From DATAWZ01 sp036266975 (GTDB taxonomy: Bacteria > Actinomycetota > Thermoleophilia > Solirubrobacterales > Solirubrobacteraceae): DNA of 43,612 bases. Below, piece after piece: positions 1 through 7,474 of this stretch. Location: assembly GCA_036266975.1 (NCBI GenBank), contig DATAWZ010000206.1:1-43612 (forward strand), read 5' to 3'. Position 1 is the stretch's first letter. Each line of letters opens with the position of its first letter. The translations under genes were made by a program, and so were the position numbers. The notes beneath the pieces were generated by a model. The model had not been told where the DNA came from. It saw only the letters and a program-made list of their open reading frames with translations, and ran no database searches.

Positions 1-9
1 CCGACCGGC

Positions 10-54
10 GGCGCCGCGCATGCGCGGCGCCGGGCGCGGCGCATGCGCCGCGCC
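10..54. repeat. Two adjacent perfect 22-bp palindromes upstream of rsmA
   Basis: Positions 10-31 and 33-54 are each perfect 22-bp palindromes, separated by one base and both centred on GCATGC. The centres lie 23 bp apart, about two helical turns. The second ends 19 bp before the rsmA ATG at 74. They could be back-to-back hairpins ending an upstream transcript or a double operator. Nothing in the window identifies a binding protein. Confidence 0.6.
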
Positions 55-73
55 TTCTCCGAGGTTCAAAACG

Positions 74-958
74 ATGAGTCGCACCCGGCTGGGCCAGAAC
101 TTCCTGGTCGACCCGAACCTGCTCGGCGTCATCGAGCGGGCGGCGCGGCTGGCGGCCGAGGACGTCGTGCTCGAGATCGGCGGTGGCCTCGGGGTCCTGT
201 CCGTGCATCTGGCCGAGCGGGTGCGGTACCTGCACGTGGTCGAGCTCGACCAGCGCCTGCCGCTGGCCCAGGCGCTCGCCGGCCGCGAGAACGTGTCGCT
301 GCACTGGGGCGACGCGCTCGCGGTCGACCTCGCCGCGCTGGAGCCGGCGCCGGAGAAGGTGGTCGCCAACCTGCCCTACGGGATCGCCGCGAGCGCGATC
401 CTGCGCACGGTGGCCGAGCTGCCGAGCGTGCGCAGCTGGGTCACGATGGTCCAGCGCGAGGTCGGCGAGCGCTTCGCCGCGCCGGCGGGCGGCCGCGTCT
501 ACGGCGTGACCTCGGTGCTCGCGCAGCTGAGCTGCGAGGTGCGCGTGCTGCGGGCGGTCCCGCGGACGGTGTTCTCCCCGGTGCCCAACGTCGACTCAGT
601 GCTGCTCGGTCTGGAGCGCGTCGGGCCGCCGGCGCCGGCGGCGGTCGTCGACCTCGTCCACGGCGCGTTCGCGCACCGGCGCAAGGCGCTCGCGCGCTCG
701 CTCTCGCTCGCCGCCGGCGCGCCTGCCGGCGTGCGCGAACGCGCGCGGGTGGCGCTCGTCGAGATGGGCCACCCGGCCGACGAGCGCGCCGAGCGCCTGA
801 CCCCGGCCGAGTTCGCCGAGCTCGCGGAGCGGCTGCGGGTCCTTCGTCCGTCCTCGCCTTCGGCCGCGGGCGACGAAGGACCCTCCGGTGATTGGGTTGG
901 CCGGTCCGGCGCGGTTGGGGAGCCGCCGCGGAGCTCGCTGAAGGACGATTCCGGATGA
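74..958 (+). CDS. rsmA: 16S rRNA (adenine(1518)-N6/adenine(1519)-N6)-dimethyltransferase RsmA
   Basis: RsmA (KsgA) dimethylates the two adjacent adenines in helix 45 of 16S rRNA, a late step of 30S assembly. The ATG at 74 gives the family N-terminus (MSRTRLGQNFLVD). The SAM-binding motif EIGGGLGVLS lies near residues 36-45 and the catalytic NLPY motif near 100. FSPVPNVDS and the HRRKAL segment are also typical. At 294 aa it is slightly long, because after the usual C-terminal helix (ending about position 846) there is a 37-residue tail of low-complexity sequence encoded across a 12-bp inverted repeat. The stop overlaps the ATG of the degraded ispE copy (ATGA). An ORF opening at 20 would only add non-homologous residues, so it was not used. 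Confidence 0.95.
   Translation: MSRTRLGQNFLVDPNLLGVIERAARLAAEDVVLEIGGGLGVLSVHLAERVRYLHVVELDQRLPLAQALAGRENVSLHWGDALAVDLAALEPAPEKVVANLPYGIAASAILRTVAELPSVRSWVTMVQREVGERFAAPAGGRVYGVTSVLAQLSCEVRVLRAVPRTVFSPVPNVDSVLLGLERVGPPAPAAVVDLVHGAFAHRRKALARSLSLAAGAPAGVRERARVALVEMGHPADERAERLTPAEFAELAERLRVLRPSSPSAAGDEGPSGDWVGRSGAVGEPPRSSLKDDSG
837..883 (+). repeat. 12-bp perfect inverted repeat inside the rsmA 3' end
   Basis: Positions 837-848 (gggtccttcgtc) and 872-883 are exact reverse complements, separated by 23 nt. The hairpin begins where homology to the RsmA family ends and encodes part of the non-conserved tail. It may be a small palindromic element inserted in frame, or a hairpin acquired near the end of the gene. 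Confidence 0.6.
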
Positions 959-1172
959 GCGCGGTCTGGACGGCCCTTGCTCCCGCAAAGATCAACCTCG
1001 GCCTGTTCCTCGGGCCGAGTCGGGCGGACGGACGGCACGAACTCGTGCGCGTCATGCCGTCGGTCTCGTTCGCCGACGCGCTCACGCTGTCGGCGAGGGC
1101 GACGAGCTTGTGTGCCCCGCAGTCAAGGGCGAGAACCTTGCGCCGGCGGCGATGCGGGCGTTCCGGCTGCGG
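955..1172 (+). pseudogene. Decayed 5' fragment of a second ispE
   Basis: The reading frame from the ATG at 955 translates to a near-copy of the IspE N-terminus. About 36 of the first 46 residues match the intact gene starting at 1355, including the shared stretch LAPAKINLGLFLG. Homology then jumps to another frame near 1095, after a deletion, and continues (CPAVKGENLAPAA against CPGVEGENLALAA) to about 1172, where it stops. The GHMP ATP-binding motif and everything after it are missing, so no kinase can be made. The nucleotide identity looks moderate (roughly three quarters by eye), so this is not a fresh duplication. It is either an old tandem copy or the remnant of a resident ispE displaced by an incoming one. 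It keeps the ATGA overlap with rsmA expected of the original gene. Confidence 0.88.
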
Positions 1173-1224
1173 CGCAGGCCGAGCGTGCGGGGGGCGCCTC
1201 GGCGTGGGTGCGGCGCGGCGGTTG

Positions 1225-1344
1225 CCGGGTTTGCGTCCCCTATATGCACGGCAACCCAGCACGCGTCGCTGCGGAACGGTCGTTCCGCACGCGGGGGCGC
1301 CGATCGATTCCGGGATTCGCAGCGTATGGCGACCACAAACCCGG
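1225..1344. repeat. 120-bp element with imperfect terminal inverted repeats and central palindrome
   Basis: The first 23 bases (1225-1247) match the reverse complement of the last 23 (1322-1344) at about 17 positions, including the outer nine (ccgggtttg). A perfect 9-bp stem with a 2-nt loop (1270-1278 / 1281-1289, tgcggaacg) lies close to the centre. The element fills the gap between the ispE remnant and the intact gene. The architecture is MITE-like, but no target-site duplication is obvious and no transposase is present. Confidence 0.4.
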
Positions 1345-1354
1345 AAGCGGTGCG

Positions 1355-2251
1355 ATGAGTGATGCGTGGCGGGCGCTTGCGCCGGCCAAGATCAACCTCG
1401 GGCTGTTCCTGGGGTCGACGCGCGAGGACGGCCGCCACGAGCTGGTGACCGTGATGCAGTCGGTCTCGCTCGCCGACGAGCTGACGCTGAGCGAGGCGCC
1501 CGAGGCGGCGGGAGACGAGGTCCGCTGCCCGGGCGTGGAGGGCGAGAACCTCGCACTGGCGGCGATCGCCGCCTTCCGGGCGGCGACGGGCTGGTCCGGG
1601 CCGCCGTGGCGCCTTGACATCGACAAGCAGGTACCGGTCGCCGCCGGCATGGGCGGCGGCTCGGGCGACGCCGCCGCGGCGCTGCGGTTGTGCGCGGCGG
1701 CCAGCGGCCGTGGCCAGGAGGCGCTGCTGCTCGAGCTCGCCGCCGGGCTGGGCGCCGACGTCCCCGCGCAGGTCCGGCCGGGGCGCGTGCTCGCCCGGGG
1801 CGCCGGCGAGCGCCTGGAGCGGCTGCCGGACGGAGAGCCGTTCGGAGTGCTCGTGCTGCCCAGCGACGAGGGGCTCTCGACCGCCGCGGTCTACCGCGAG
1901 GCCGACCGGCTCGGGCTGGCGCGACCGCAGGCGGAGCTGGACCGCCTCGTCGAGCCGCTGCGCACCGGGCTCTCGGTGGCCAACGATCTGCAGCCGGCGG
2001 CGCTGGGCCTGCGCCCCGAACTGACCCGCACGCTCGAGCTCGCGCTCGAGCTCGGCGCCGAGCACGCGCTGGTCAGCGGGTCCGGGCCGACGGTGCTCGG
2101 CCTGTTCCCGGGGCCCGGCGGGCCGGCCGCGGCGAGCGCCGCCGCACGGGCGGCCGCCGGCCGGGGCTCGGAGGGCCCGCCCGCCCGCTGGGCCGAGCCC
2201 GTCGGCGCGAGCGGGAGCGAGCCGCGTGTCGGCACGGTGCGTCACAATTGA
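1355..2251 (+). CDS. ispE: 4-diphosphocytidyl-2-C-methyl-D-erythritol kinase IspE
   Basis: IspE phosphorylates CDP-methylerythritol with ATP in the MEP pathway to isopentenyl diphosphate. The 298-residue product has the IspE N-terminus (APAKINLGLFL), the GHMP-kinase glycine-rich ATP loop (VAAGMGGGSGDAAAAL, about residues 95-110), and the C-terminal SGSGPTVLG motif. The ATG at 1355 is chosen because the family N-terminus starts there; an upstream in-frame ATG at 977 lies within the ispE remnant in a different reading and gives nonsense. The extreme C-terminus (after about residue 255) is Ala/Gly/Pro-rich and weakly conserved. The gene directly follows its own decayed partial copy. Confidence 0.95.
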   Translation: MSDAWRALAPAKINLGLFLGSTREDGRHELVTVMQSVSLADELTLSEAPEAAGDEVRCPGVEGENLALAAIAAFRAATGWSGPPWRLDIDKQVPVAAGMGGGSGDAAAALRLCAAASGRGQEALLLELAAGLGADVPAQVRPGRVLARGAGERLERLPDGEPFGVLVLPSDEGLSTAAVYREADRLGLARPQAELDRLVEPLRTGLSVANDLQPAALGLRPELTRTLELALELGAEHALVSGSGPTVLGLFPGPGGPAAASAAARAAAGRGSEGPPARWAEPVGASGSEPRVGTVRHN

Positions 2252-2260
2252 GCGCTCACC

Positions 2261-2479
2261 ATGAGCAATTCCTCCGTGACCGAGCTGGTGGGTGTCGCCG
2301 GTGGCACCCTCGCCCTCGTCGCGTACGTCGCGCTGATCCTCATCCCGTCCTGGACGGCCTACAGCCGGCTGCGCGAACGGCTGGCGGCCGCCTTCCTCAG
2401 CCTGTACGTGCTCGCCGCGTTCGTGGGTGTGGGCCTGGCCGGCGGCGCCGCCGTCGTCTACTTCTGGGACCGATTGTGA
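2261..2479 (+). CDS. Small two-helix membrane protein, unknown function
   Basis: This 72-residue protein has two strongly hydrophobic helices, about residues 9-29 (VGVAGGTLALVAYVALILI) and 46-67 (AAFLSLYVLAAFVGVGLA), joined by a short basic loop with Arg and Lys-like positives (SRLRERL). It begins 10 bp after ispE. A -10-like CACAAT (2243-2248) ends 12 nt before the ATG, so it may be made from its own near-leaderless message. I do not recognise a named family. Its compact, well-formed membrane topology and lack of any overlapping alternative argue that it is a real gene. Confidence 0.7.
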   Translation: MSNSSVTELVGVAGGTLALVAYVALILIPSWTAYSRLRERLAAAFLSLYVLAAFVGVGLAGGAAVVYFWDRL

Positions 2480-2558
2480 TCGTGCCGGAGGGCCGGCCGC
2501 CGCGCGCTGACGCGCGCCGCCGGGACACCGCCGCGGGCGCGGAGAGTCGCTGAGCCCT

Positions 2559-3809
2559 GTGGCTCGACCGGCGCCCGCACGGCCGCGTCCGATGGCCGCG
2601 CCCGATGAGCTCGCACCCCTGGCCGCGGTCTCCGACGCCGTGGAATCCGGCGCGGGGCTGCCCGAGGTCGTGCGGGCCGCCGCGCGCGCCCTGGACGCCA
2701 GCATCGGCGTCTCCGACGCCGCCGGCGCGACGCTCGCGGTCGCCGCGCGCTCGCCCGCGGACGAGCGCTCGCTGCTCGCCGGCGGGACCGGCGTGGAGAT
2801 CCTGCCGCTGCGCGTCGCCGACGTCGGGGTCGGCCAGCTGCGCCTGCGCGCCCGCTCGGAGGTCAACCCGACGGTCGTCCGCTTCATCGCCGCCCTGATC
2901 GCCGCCGAGGTCGAGCGCGTGCGCGCGCCCGAGCGCGCCTCGGAGGCGGCGGCCGCCGAGTTCCTGCATGCGCTACGCGGCCGCGAGCTGCGCGATCGCG
3001 ACGTGGTCATCGACCGCGCCCGCGAGCTCGGCCTGGAGATCGAGGCCGGCGCGAGCCTGATCGTCGCCCGCGCGCACCCCCAGGTGCCGGCCGAGGAGGG
3101 CTGGCGCGCCCGCATGCTCGCCGTCGCCGAGCGCGGCGCGCGCGCCGCGGCGCCGCGCTCGATCGCCGCGCTGACCGACCGCATCGACGTCCACGGCGCC
3201 GAGGCGCTGCTGCTCGTCCCGGGCGAGGGCGACGCGCTCGCGGCCCGCGCCGCCGAGGGCATCCTGCGCGAGCTCGAGGCCGCGCTGCCCGGACACACCT
3301 TCGCCGTCGGCCGCAGCCGCGTGTGCGAGAACCCCGCCGAGCTGGCCCGCGCCGCCAACGAGGCGCTGCTCGCCGCGAACGTCGCCGAGGGCAGCATCGA
3401 CCGGCAGGTCCTCGCCTTCGAGGAGACCGGCGCCTACCGGCTGCTGCTGTCGGCCATGAGCGAGGACCCGATCGAGCTGCAGCGCTTCTACGCCGAGACC
3501 GTCGAGCCGCTGGTCGCCTACGACGAGCAGTACGAGACCGGGCTGGTGCAGACCCTGGCGACCTTCCTGGACGCCGACGGCAACGTGGCCGGCACCGCCC
3601 AGCGCCTGTTCACCCACCGCCACACCGTCTACTACCGCCTGGAGCGCATCAAGGAGCTCTCCGGCCTGGATGTCGGCTCCAGCGACGGACGCGAGAAGCT
3701 CAGCCTCGGCCTGAAGGCGATGCGGGTGCTCGGGATCGCCGCCGCGAGCGGCCCGGCCAGCGAGGCGGGCGCCGAAGGCGGGCGCGTCCCTCGCGGCGGC
3801 CGCAACTGA
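2559..3809 (+). CDS. PucR/CdaR-family transcriptional regulator
   Basis: This is a 416-residue regulator. The C-terminus carries the PucR-type helix-turn-helix (about residues 325-395). Within it, LATFLDADGNVAGTAQRL, THRHTVYYRLERI and GLDV reproduce the family pattern in which the HTH helix contains HRNT-YRL. The middle (about 155-290) resembles the degenerate GGDEF-like sensor module of CdaR/PucR proteins, with AVGRSRVCENPAELARAANEAL. The N-terminal 130 residues are likely a GAF-like sensor. The GTG at 2559 opens the longest form; ATG 2592, eleven codons later, is an alternative. Members regulate purine, sugar-acid or amino-acid catabolism. No target operon is obvious nearby, so the ligand cannot be stated. 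Confidence 0.88.
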   Translation: MARPAPARPRPMAAPDELAPLAAVSDAVESGAGLPEVVRAAARALDASIGVSDAAGATLAVAARSPADERSLLAGGTGVEILPLRVADVGVGQLRLRARSEVNPTVVRFIAALIAAEVERVRAPERASEAAAAEFLHALRGRELRDRDVVIDRARELGLEIEAGASLIVARAHPQVPAEEGWRARMLAVAERGARAAAPRSIAALTDRIDVHGAEALLLVPGEGDALAARAAEGILRELEAALPGHTFAVGRSRVCENPAELARAANEALLAANVAEGSIDRQVLAFEETGAYRLLLSAMSEDPIELQRFYAETVEPLVAYDEQYETGLVQTLATFLDADGNVAGTAQRLFTHRHTVYYRLERIKELSGLDVGSSDGREKLSLGLKAMRVLGIAAASGPASEAGAEGGRVPRGGRN

Positions 3810-3838
3810 CCGGCGAGGCGCGCGGCGGCGGTAGTCGC

Positions 3839-3844
3839 TACCGT
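3839..3844 (+). promoter_or_regulatory. -10 box TACCGT for leaderless mini-ORF/lipoprotein
   Basis: TACCGT ends 10 nt before the ATG at 3855, which opens a five-codon ORF, rather than before the lipoprotein ATG at 3869. The spacing matches that of the other leaderless starts in the window. Confidence 0.5.
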
Positions 3845-3854
3845 CGCCCGAGCG

Positions 3855-3872
3855 ATGGCGAGGGAGCGATGA
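3855..3872 (+). other. Five-codon upstream ORF overlapping the lipoprotein start
   Basis: ATG GCG AGG GAG CGA TGA encodes Met-Ala-Arg-Glu-Arg. Its stop overlaps the downstream ATG (3869) as ATGA. Its AGGGAG segment (3861-3866) doubles as the only ribosome-binding-like sequence for the lipoprotein gene. It sits at a leaderless distance from a -10 box, so translation of this peptide could feed ribosomes into the lipoprotein gene. Confidence 0.45.
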
Positions 3873-4831
3873 GCGGGGCCACGTCCACGGGCGGCTCGGG
3901 AGCGCCCGGCGCGTCGCGCCGCAGCGCCCGGCTCGGGATGGCCGCGCTGCTGTGCACGGGCGGGGTCCTGCTCGCCGCCGGACTGGCGGGCTGCGGCGGG
4001 GGTGGCGATCCGATCACCCGCGCCGCCCAGATCTCCGGGGCGGGCGCCGGCTACCGCATCCTCCTGCACGAGCAGATCAGCACCGCCGCGCTGTCGGCGC
4101 CGATCACCGCGACCGGCAGCGGCTCGATCGACCAGCGCCAGCACGAGGCGACGCTGCGCTTCGACTTCGACCTGAACGGCAGCAGCGGGCCGAGCACCCT
4201 GAGCTTCGACGCGGTCTTCGCTGGGCTGGACTTCTACCTGCACCTGCCGCACGCCCTCTCGACCGAGGAGCCCGACGGGCGCCCGTGGGTGCGGATCGAT
4301 CTCAGCCCAGCGGGCCACGCGGCCGGCAGCGGCCTGGGCTCGCTGGACACGGCGACCTCGGTCGACCCGGCCCAGCTGCTCGATTACCTACGCGCCGCGG
4401 GCGGCAAGGTCAAGACCGTCGGGTCGCAGAGGATCGACGGCGTGCCCACCACCCACTACCAGGCCACGATCGAGCTCGGCCGCCTGGCGAGCCTCGTGCC
4501 GGCCAACGAGCAGGCCGGGGCCAAGGCGGGCGCGCAGACCCTCGAGCAGCTGACGGGCTCCTCGACCTTCCCGGTCGACGTGTGGATCGACGCGCACGAC
4601 CTGGTGCGCCGCGAGAGCTTCACCTTCCAGGAGGTGCCCAGCGAGACCGAGAGCGCCACGGCGGTGAGCATCACCGCCGACCTGTACGACTACGGCCCGC
4701 AGCCGGCGGTGACCCTGCCTCCGAGCCGCGAGGTGTTCGACGCCTCCTCGCTCGCGAGCTCGGGCCTGGCCAACCAGCGGCCGTCCGGCTCGCCGCCGGC
4801 GGCCGATCAGGCCAGCTCGACGCTGCGCTGA
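3869..4831 (+). CDS. Secreted lipoprotein, LppX/LprG-like fold suspected
   Basis: This 320-residue precursor has a basic N-region, a hydrophobic core and a lipobox (LLAAGLAGC, Cys about residue 45), so it should be lipid-anchored outside the membrane. The mature part resembles the LppX/LprAFG and LolA-like group of lipoproteins. It has a repeated beta pattern with RFDFDLNG, YLHLPHAL, PWVRIDLS and a VPTTHYQATIEL segment, then a final domain with DVWIDAHDLVRRESF. Such proteins have a hydrophobic cavity and bind lipids or regulate signal transduction. The family assignment rests on pattern only. The ATG at 3869 follows AGGGAG and overlaps the stop of a five-codon ORF. The C-terminus ends in a Ser/Ala/Pro-rich stretch. 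Confidence 0.8.
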   Translation: MSGATSTGGSGAPGASRRSARLGMAALLCTGGVLLAAGLAGCGGGGDPITRAAQISGAGAGYRILLHEQISTAALSAPITATGSGSIDQRQHEATLRFDFDLNGSSGPSTLSFDAVFAGLDFYLHLPHALSTEEPDGRPWVRIDLSPAGHAAGSGLGSLDTATSVDPAQLLDYLRAAGGKVKTVGSQRIDGVPTTHYQATIELGRLASLVPANEQAGAKAGAQTLEQLTGSSTFPVDVWIDAHDLVRRESFTFQEVPSETESATAVSITADLYDYGPQPAVTLPPSREVFDASSLASSGLANQRPSGSPPAADQASSTLR

Positions 4832-4850
4832 CCGGCGCCGGCTGACGCGA

Positions 4851-4923
4851 CTGGGGGGCGAGGACTCGAACCCCGATCTCCAGGACCAAAACCTGGCGGC
4901 CTGTCCCGTTGGCCGACCCCCCA
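4851..4923 (-). tRNA. tRNA-Gln (anticodon TTG)
   Basis: Read on the minus strand, a full cloverleaf folds. The acceptor TGGGGGG pairs with CCCCCCA, the D-stem is GGCC/GGCC, and the anticodon stem CCAGG/CCTGG holds loop TTTTGGT (anticodon TTG). The T-arm is CGGGG-TTCGAGT-CCTCG with one G-T pair. Discriminator base is G and no CCA is encoded. It lies head-to-head with glmU. Confidence 0.96.
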
Positions 4924-5034
4924 AAGGGGAAGCGCGAATGTAGTACACGGCGTCGGTCAAGCCCACCGGCGCCCACGCGCACCGAACCCCGCAGGTTGCG
5001 GGAGCGATGTTTCGATCCGGTGTCCCCGCGTCAA

Positions 5035-5040
5035 TACCAT
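5035..5040 (+). promoter_or_regulatory. -10 box TACCAT for leaderless glmU
   Basis: TACCAT ends 6 nt before the GTG at 5047, placing the transcription start at or next to the start codon. No Shine-Dalgarno sequence is present. This supports GTG 5047 over upstream codons. Confidence 0.65.
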
Positions 5041-5046
5041 GACGCC

Positions 5047-6438
5047 GTGGAGCCCGCGTCCGCGACCGCGATCATCCTCGCCGCCGGCCAGGGGACGCGC
5101 ATGCGCTCGCGCACGCCCAAGGTCCTGCACGACCTGTGCGGCCAGCCGATGATCGCCTGGCCGGTCAACGCCGCGCGCGCCGCGGAGATCGAGCGGATCG
5201 TCGTCGTCGACGGCCCGGACCGCGCGCTCGACGGCCAGCTCCCGCAGGGCACGCAGATCGCCGTGCAGGAGCGCCCGCTCGGCACCGCCGACGCGGCCCG
5301 CGCCGCCGCCGCGCACATCGGCGCCGGCGACCAGGTCGTGGTGATGTCCGGCGACGCCCCGCTGGTGAGCGCCGCGCTGCTCGCCGGCCTGCTGCGCGCA
5401 CACCGCGCCGGCGGCGCCGCGGCGACGGTTGCGACCTTCGAGCTGGAGGATCCGAGCGGCTACGGGCGGATCGTCCGCGCCGCCGACGGGACCGTTCGGC
5501 GGATCGTCGAGACCAAGGTCGCCGGGGACGCGACGCCCGAGCAGCTCGCGATCCGCGAGGTCAACGCCGGCCTGTACGTCTTCGACGGCGCGCCGCTGCT
5601 TGACGCGCTCTCGCGCGTCGGCACCGCCAACGCCCAGGGCGAGTACTACCTGACCGAGGTCGTCGTCGCGCTCGGCGAGCTGGGCGCGACGGTCGGGGCG
5701 CACCTCGTCGCCGAGCGCGACCAGCTGCTCGGCGTCAACGACCGCGTCCAGCTCGCCCAGGTGCGCGCGATCGCCCAGGCGCAGATCCTCGAGGCGCACA
5801 TGCGCGCCGGCGTCAGCTTCGAGCAGCCCGCCGGCACGCTGGTCGACGTCGGCGTGCAGATCGGCGCGGACACGGTGATCGAGCCCGGCTGCTGCCTGCG
5901 CGGGCGCACGCAGATCGGGGAGGGCTGCCGCGTGGGGCCGCACGCCACGTTGATCGATGCCACCGTCCACGACGACGCGCGCATCGTCCATTCCTACGTC
6001 GTGCAGGCCGAGGTCGGCCCGAGCGCGAACGTCGGTCCGTTCTCCTACCTGCGCCCGGGCACCGTGCTGCGCGAGCGCGCCAAGGCCGGCACGTTCGTGG
6101 AGATCAAGAACTCCGACATCGGCCCGGGCGCCAAGGTCCCGCACCTGAGCTACATCGGCGACGCCGACGTCGGCGAGGGCGCCAACCTCGGCGCCTCGAC
6201 GATCACCGCCAACTACGACCGCGGGGTCAAGAGCCGCACGGTGATCGGGCGGCGCGTGCACACCAGCGTCGACACGACGCTCGTCGCTCCGGTGACGCTC
6301 GGCGACGACGCCTACACCGGCGCCGGCTCGGTCATCAACGAGGACGTGCCCGAGGGCGCGCTCGGCATCAGCCGCCCGCCCCAGGTCAACGTCGAGGGCT
6401 TCGCGGCGCGCCGCGCGGCAGAGGGCGCTCGTGGCTGA
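5047..6438 (+). CDS. glmU: Bifunctional N-acetylglucosamine-1-phosphate uridyltransferase / glucosamine-1-phosphate acetyltransferase
   Basis: GlmU acetylates glucosamine-1-P and then uridylates it to UDP-GlcNAc, the precursor of peptidoglycan. The 463-residue protein has the N-terminal pyrophosphorylase signature (ILAAGQGTRMRS, then PKVLH, residues about 8-27), QERPLGTADA, and MSGDAPLV. A C-terminal left-handed beta-helix (from about 265) has hexapeptide repeats and the acetyltransferase segment PHLSYIGDADVGEGANLGA with NYDG-like NYDRG. The GTG start is set by the leaderless -10 box and by the short distance to the ILAAG motif. Its last codons overlap the region of the prs promoter. Confidence 0.97.
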   Translation: MEPASATAIILAAGQGTRMRSRTPKVLHDLCGQPMIAWPVNAARAAEIERIVVVDGPDRALDGQLPQGTQIAVQERPLGTADAARAAAAHIGAGDQVVVMSGDAPLVSAALLAGLLRAHRAGGAAATVATFELEDPSGYGRIVRAADGTVRRIVETKVAGDATPEQLAIREVNAGLYVFDGAPLLDALSRVGTANAQGEYYLTEVVVALGELGATVGAHLVAERDQLLGVNDRVQLAQVRAIAQAQILEAHMRAGVSFEQPAGTLVDVGVQIGADTVIEPGCCLRGRTQIGEGCRVGPHATLIDATVHDDARIVHSYVVQAEVGPSANVGPFSYLRPGTVLRERAKAGTFVEIKNSDIGPGAKVPHLSYIGDADVGEGANLGASTITANYDRGVKSRTVIGRRVHTSVDTTLVAPVTLGDDAYTGAGSVINEDVPEGALGISRPPQVNVEGFAARRAAEGARG

Positions 6439-6440
6439 GG

Positions 6441-6446
6441 TATCGT
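6441..6446 (+). promoter_or_regulatory. -10 box TATCGT for leaderless prs
   Basis: TATCGT ends 8 nt before GTG 6455, just after the glmU stop. It argues for GTG 6455 rather than the upstream in-frame GTG 6431 as the prs start, and gives prs a promoter of its own. Confidence 0.6.
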
Positions 6447-6454
6447 CCTCCCCC

Positions 6455-7474
6455 GTGAGCGCGCTCGATCCGCGCAGTGCCGGCACGAGCCTGCCGATCG
6501 ATTACGACAAACGCCTGATGCTCTTCTCGGGCCGGGCGAACCCCGAGCTGGCGGCGAAGATCGCCGGCAAGCTCAACGTCGACCTCGGTCCGGTCATCCT
6601 GAAGACGTTCTCCAACGGAGAGGTCTACTGCCGCTATGAGGAATCGATCCGCGGCGCCGACGTCTTCATCGTGCAGCCGACGTGCGGCAACCCGGCCACC
6701 GGCGTGAACGCCAACGACGCGCTGATGGAGCTGCTGCTGATGATCGAGGCGGCGGTCGGCGCCTCGGCGCACCGCGTGATCGCCGTCACGCCGTGGCTCG
6801 GCTACTCCCGCCAGGACAAGAAGTCCGCGCCGCGCGAGCCGATCTCCGCGCGGCTGGTCGCGCGCATGATCGAGGCCGCCGGCGCCGACCGCGTCCTGAC
6901 CATGGACCTGCACGCCGGACAGGTGCAGGGCTTCTTCTCAAAGCCGGTCGACCACATGACCGCCCTGTTCATCCTCACGCGCTACTTCGCCGACCTCGGC
7001 CTGCAGGACCTCGTCGTCGTCGCCCCCGACGTCGGCCGCGCCAAGCTCAACAAGAAGTTCGCCGAGAAGATCGGCGCGGACCTCGCCGTCCTCACCAAGG
7101 AGCGCCCGGCCCAGCAGGTCGCCGAGATCGGCTACGTGATCGGCGACGTGCGCGACAAGACCGCGGTGATCGTCGACGACATCATCGACACCGCCGGCAC
7201 ACTGAAGGCGGCGGTCCAGACCGTGGTCCAAGCCGGCGCGCGGCGGGTGTTCGCCGCGGCCACGCACGGCGTCTTCTCCGGCGACGCGTTCGAGAACCTC
7301 TCCAGCGCCGGCCTGGAGCAGATCGTCGTCACCGATACGATCCCGATCCCCTCTGGCGCGCCCTCGAACGTGCTCGTGCTCCCGTGCGCGGAGCTGCTGA
7401 CCGACTCGATCCGCCGGATCTTCACCGACGACTCGGTCAGCGAGGTCTTCGGCGGCGAGAACCAGCTGTTCTAG
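6455..7474 (+). CDS. prs: Ribose-phosphate pyrophosphokinase
   Basis: Prs makes PRPP from ribose-5-phosphate and ATP for purine, pyrimidine, histidine, tryptophan and NAD synthesis. The 339-residue product begins with a non-conserved leader of about 20 residues, then LMLFSGRANPELAAKIAGKL. Family motifs are NGEVYCRYEESIRGADVFIVQ, YSRQDKK, the DLHAGQVQGFF ribose-phosphate site and the PRPP loop VIVDDIIDTAGT (about residue 235). A longer form would start at GTG 6431, overlapping glmU; the -10 box at 6441 favours GTG 6455. The glmU-prs pair is a standard actinobacterial arrangement linking cell-wall and nucleotide precursors. A strong hairpin overlaps the stop codon. Confidence 0.96.
   Translation: MSALDPRSAGTSLPIDYDKRLMLFSGRANPELAAKIAGKLNVDLGPVILKTFSNGEVYCRYEESIRGADVFIVQPTCGNPATGVNANDALMELLLMIEAAVGASAHRVIAVTPWLGYSRQDKKSAPREPISARLVARMIEAAGADRVLTMDLHAGQVQGFFSKPVDHMTALFILTRYFADLGLQDLVVVAPDVGRAKLNKKFAEKIGADLAVLTKERPAQQVAEIGYVIGDVRDKTAVIVDDIIDTAGTLKAAVQTVVQAGARRVFAAATHGVFSGDAFENLSSAGLEQIVVTDTIPIPSGAPSNVLVLPCAELLTDSIRRIFTDDSVSEVFGGENQLF

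Noticed and set aside
441..1262. Minus-strand frame over rsmA and the ispE remnant
   Set aside because: Arg/Pro/Ala-rich shadow without motifs.
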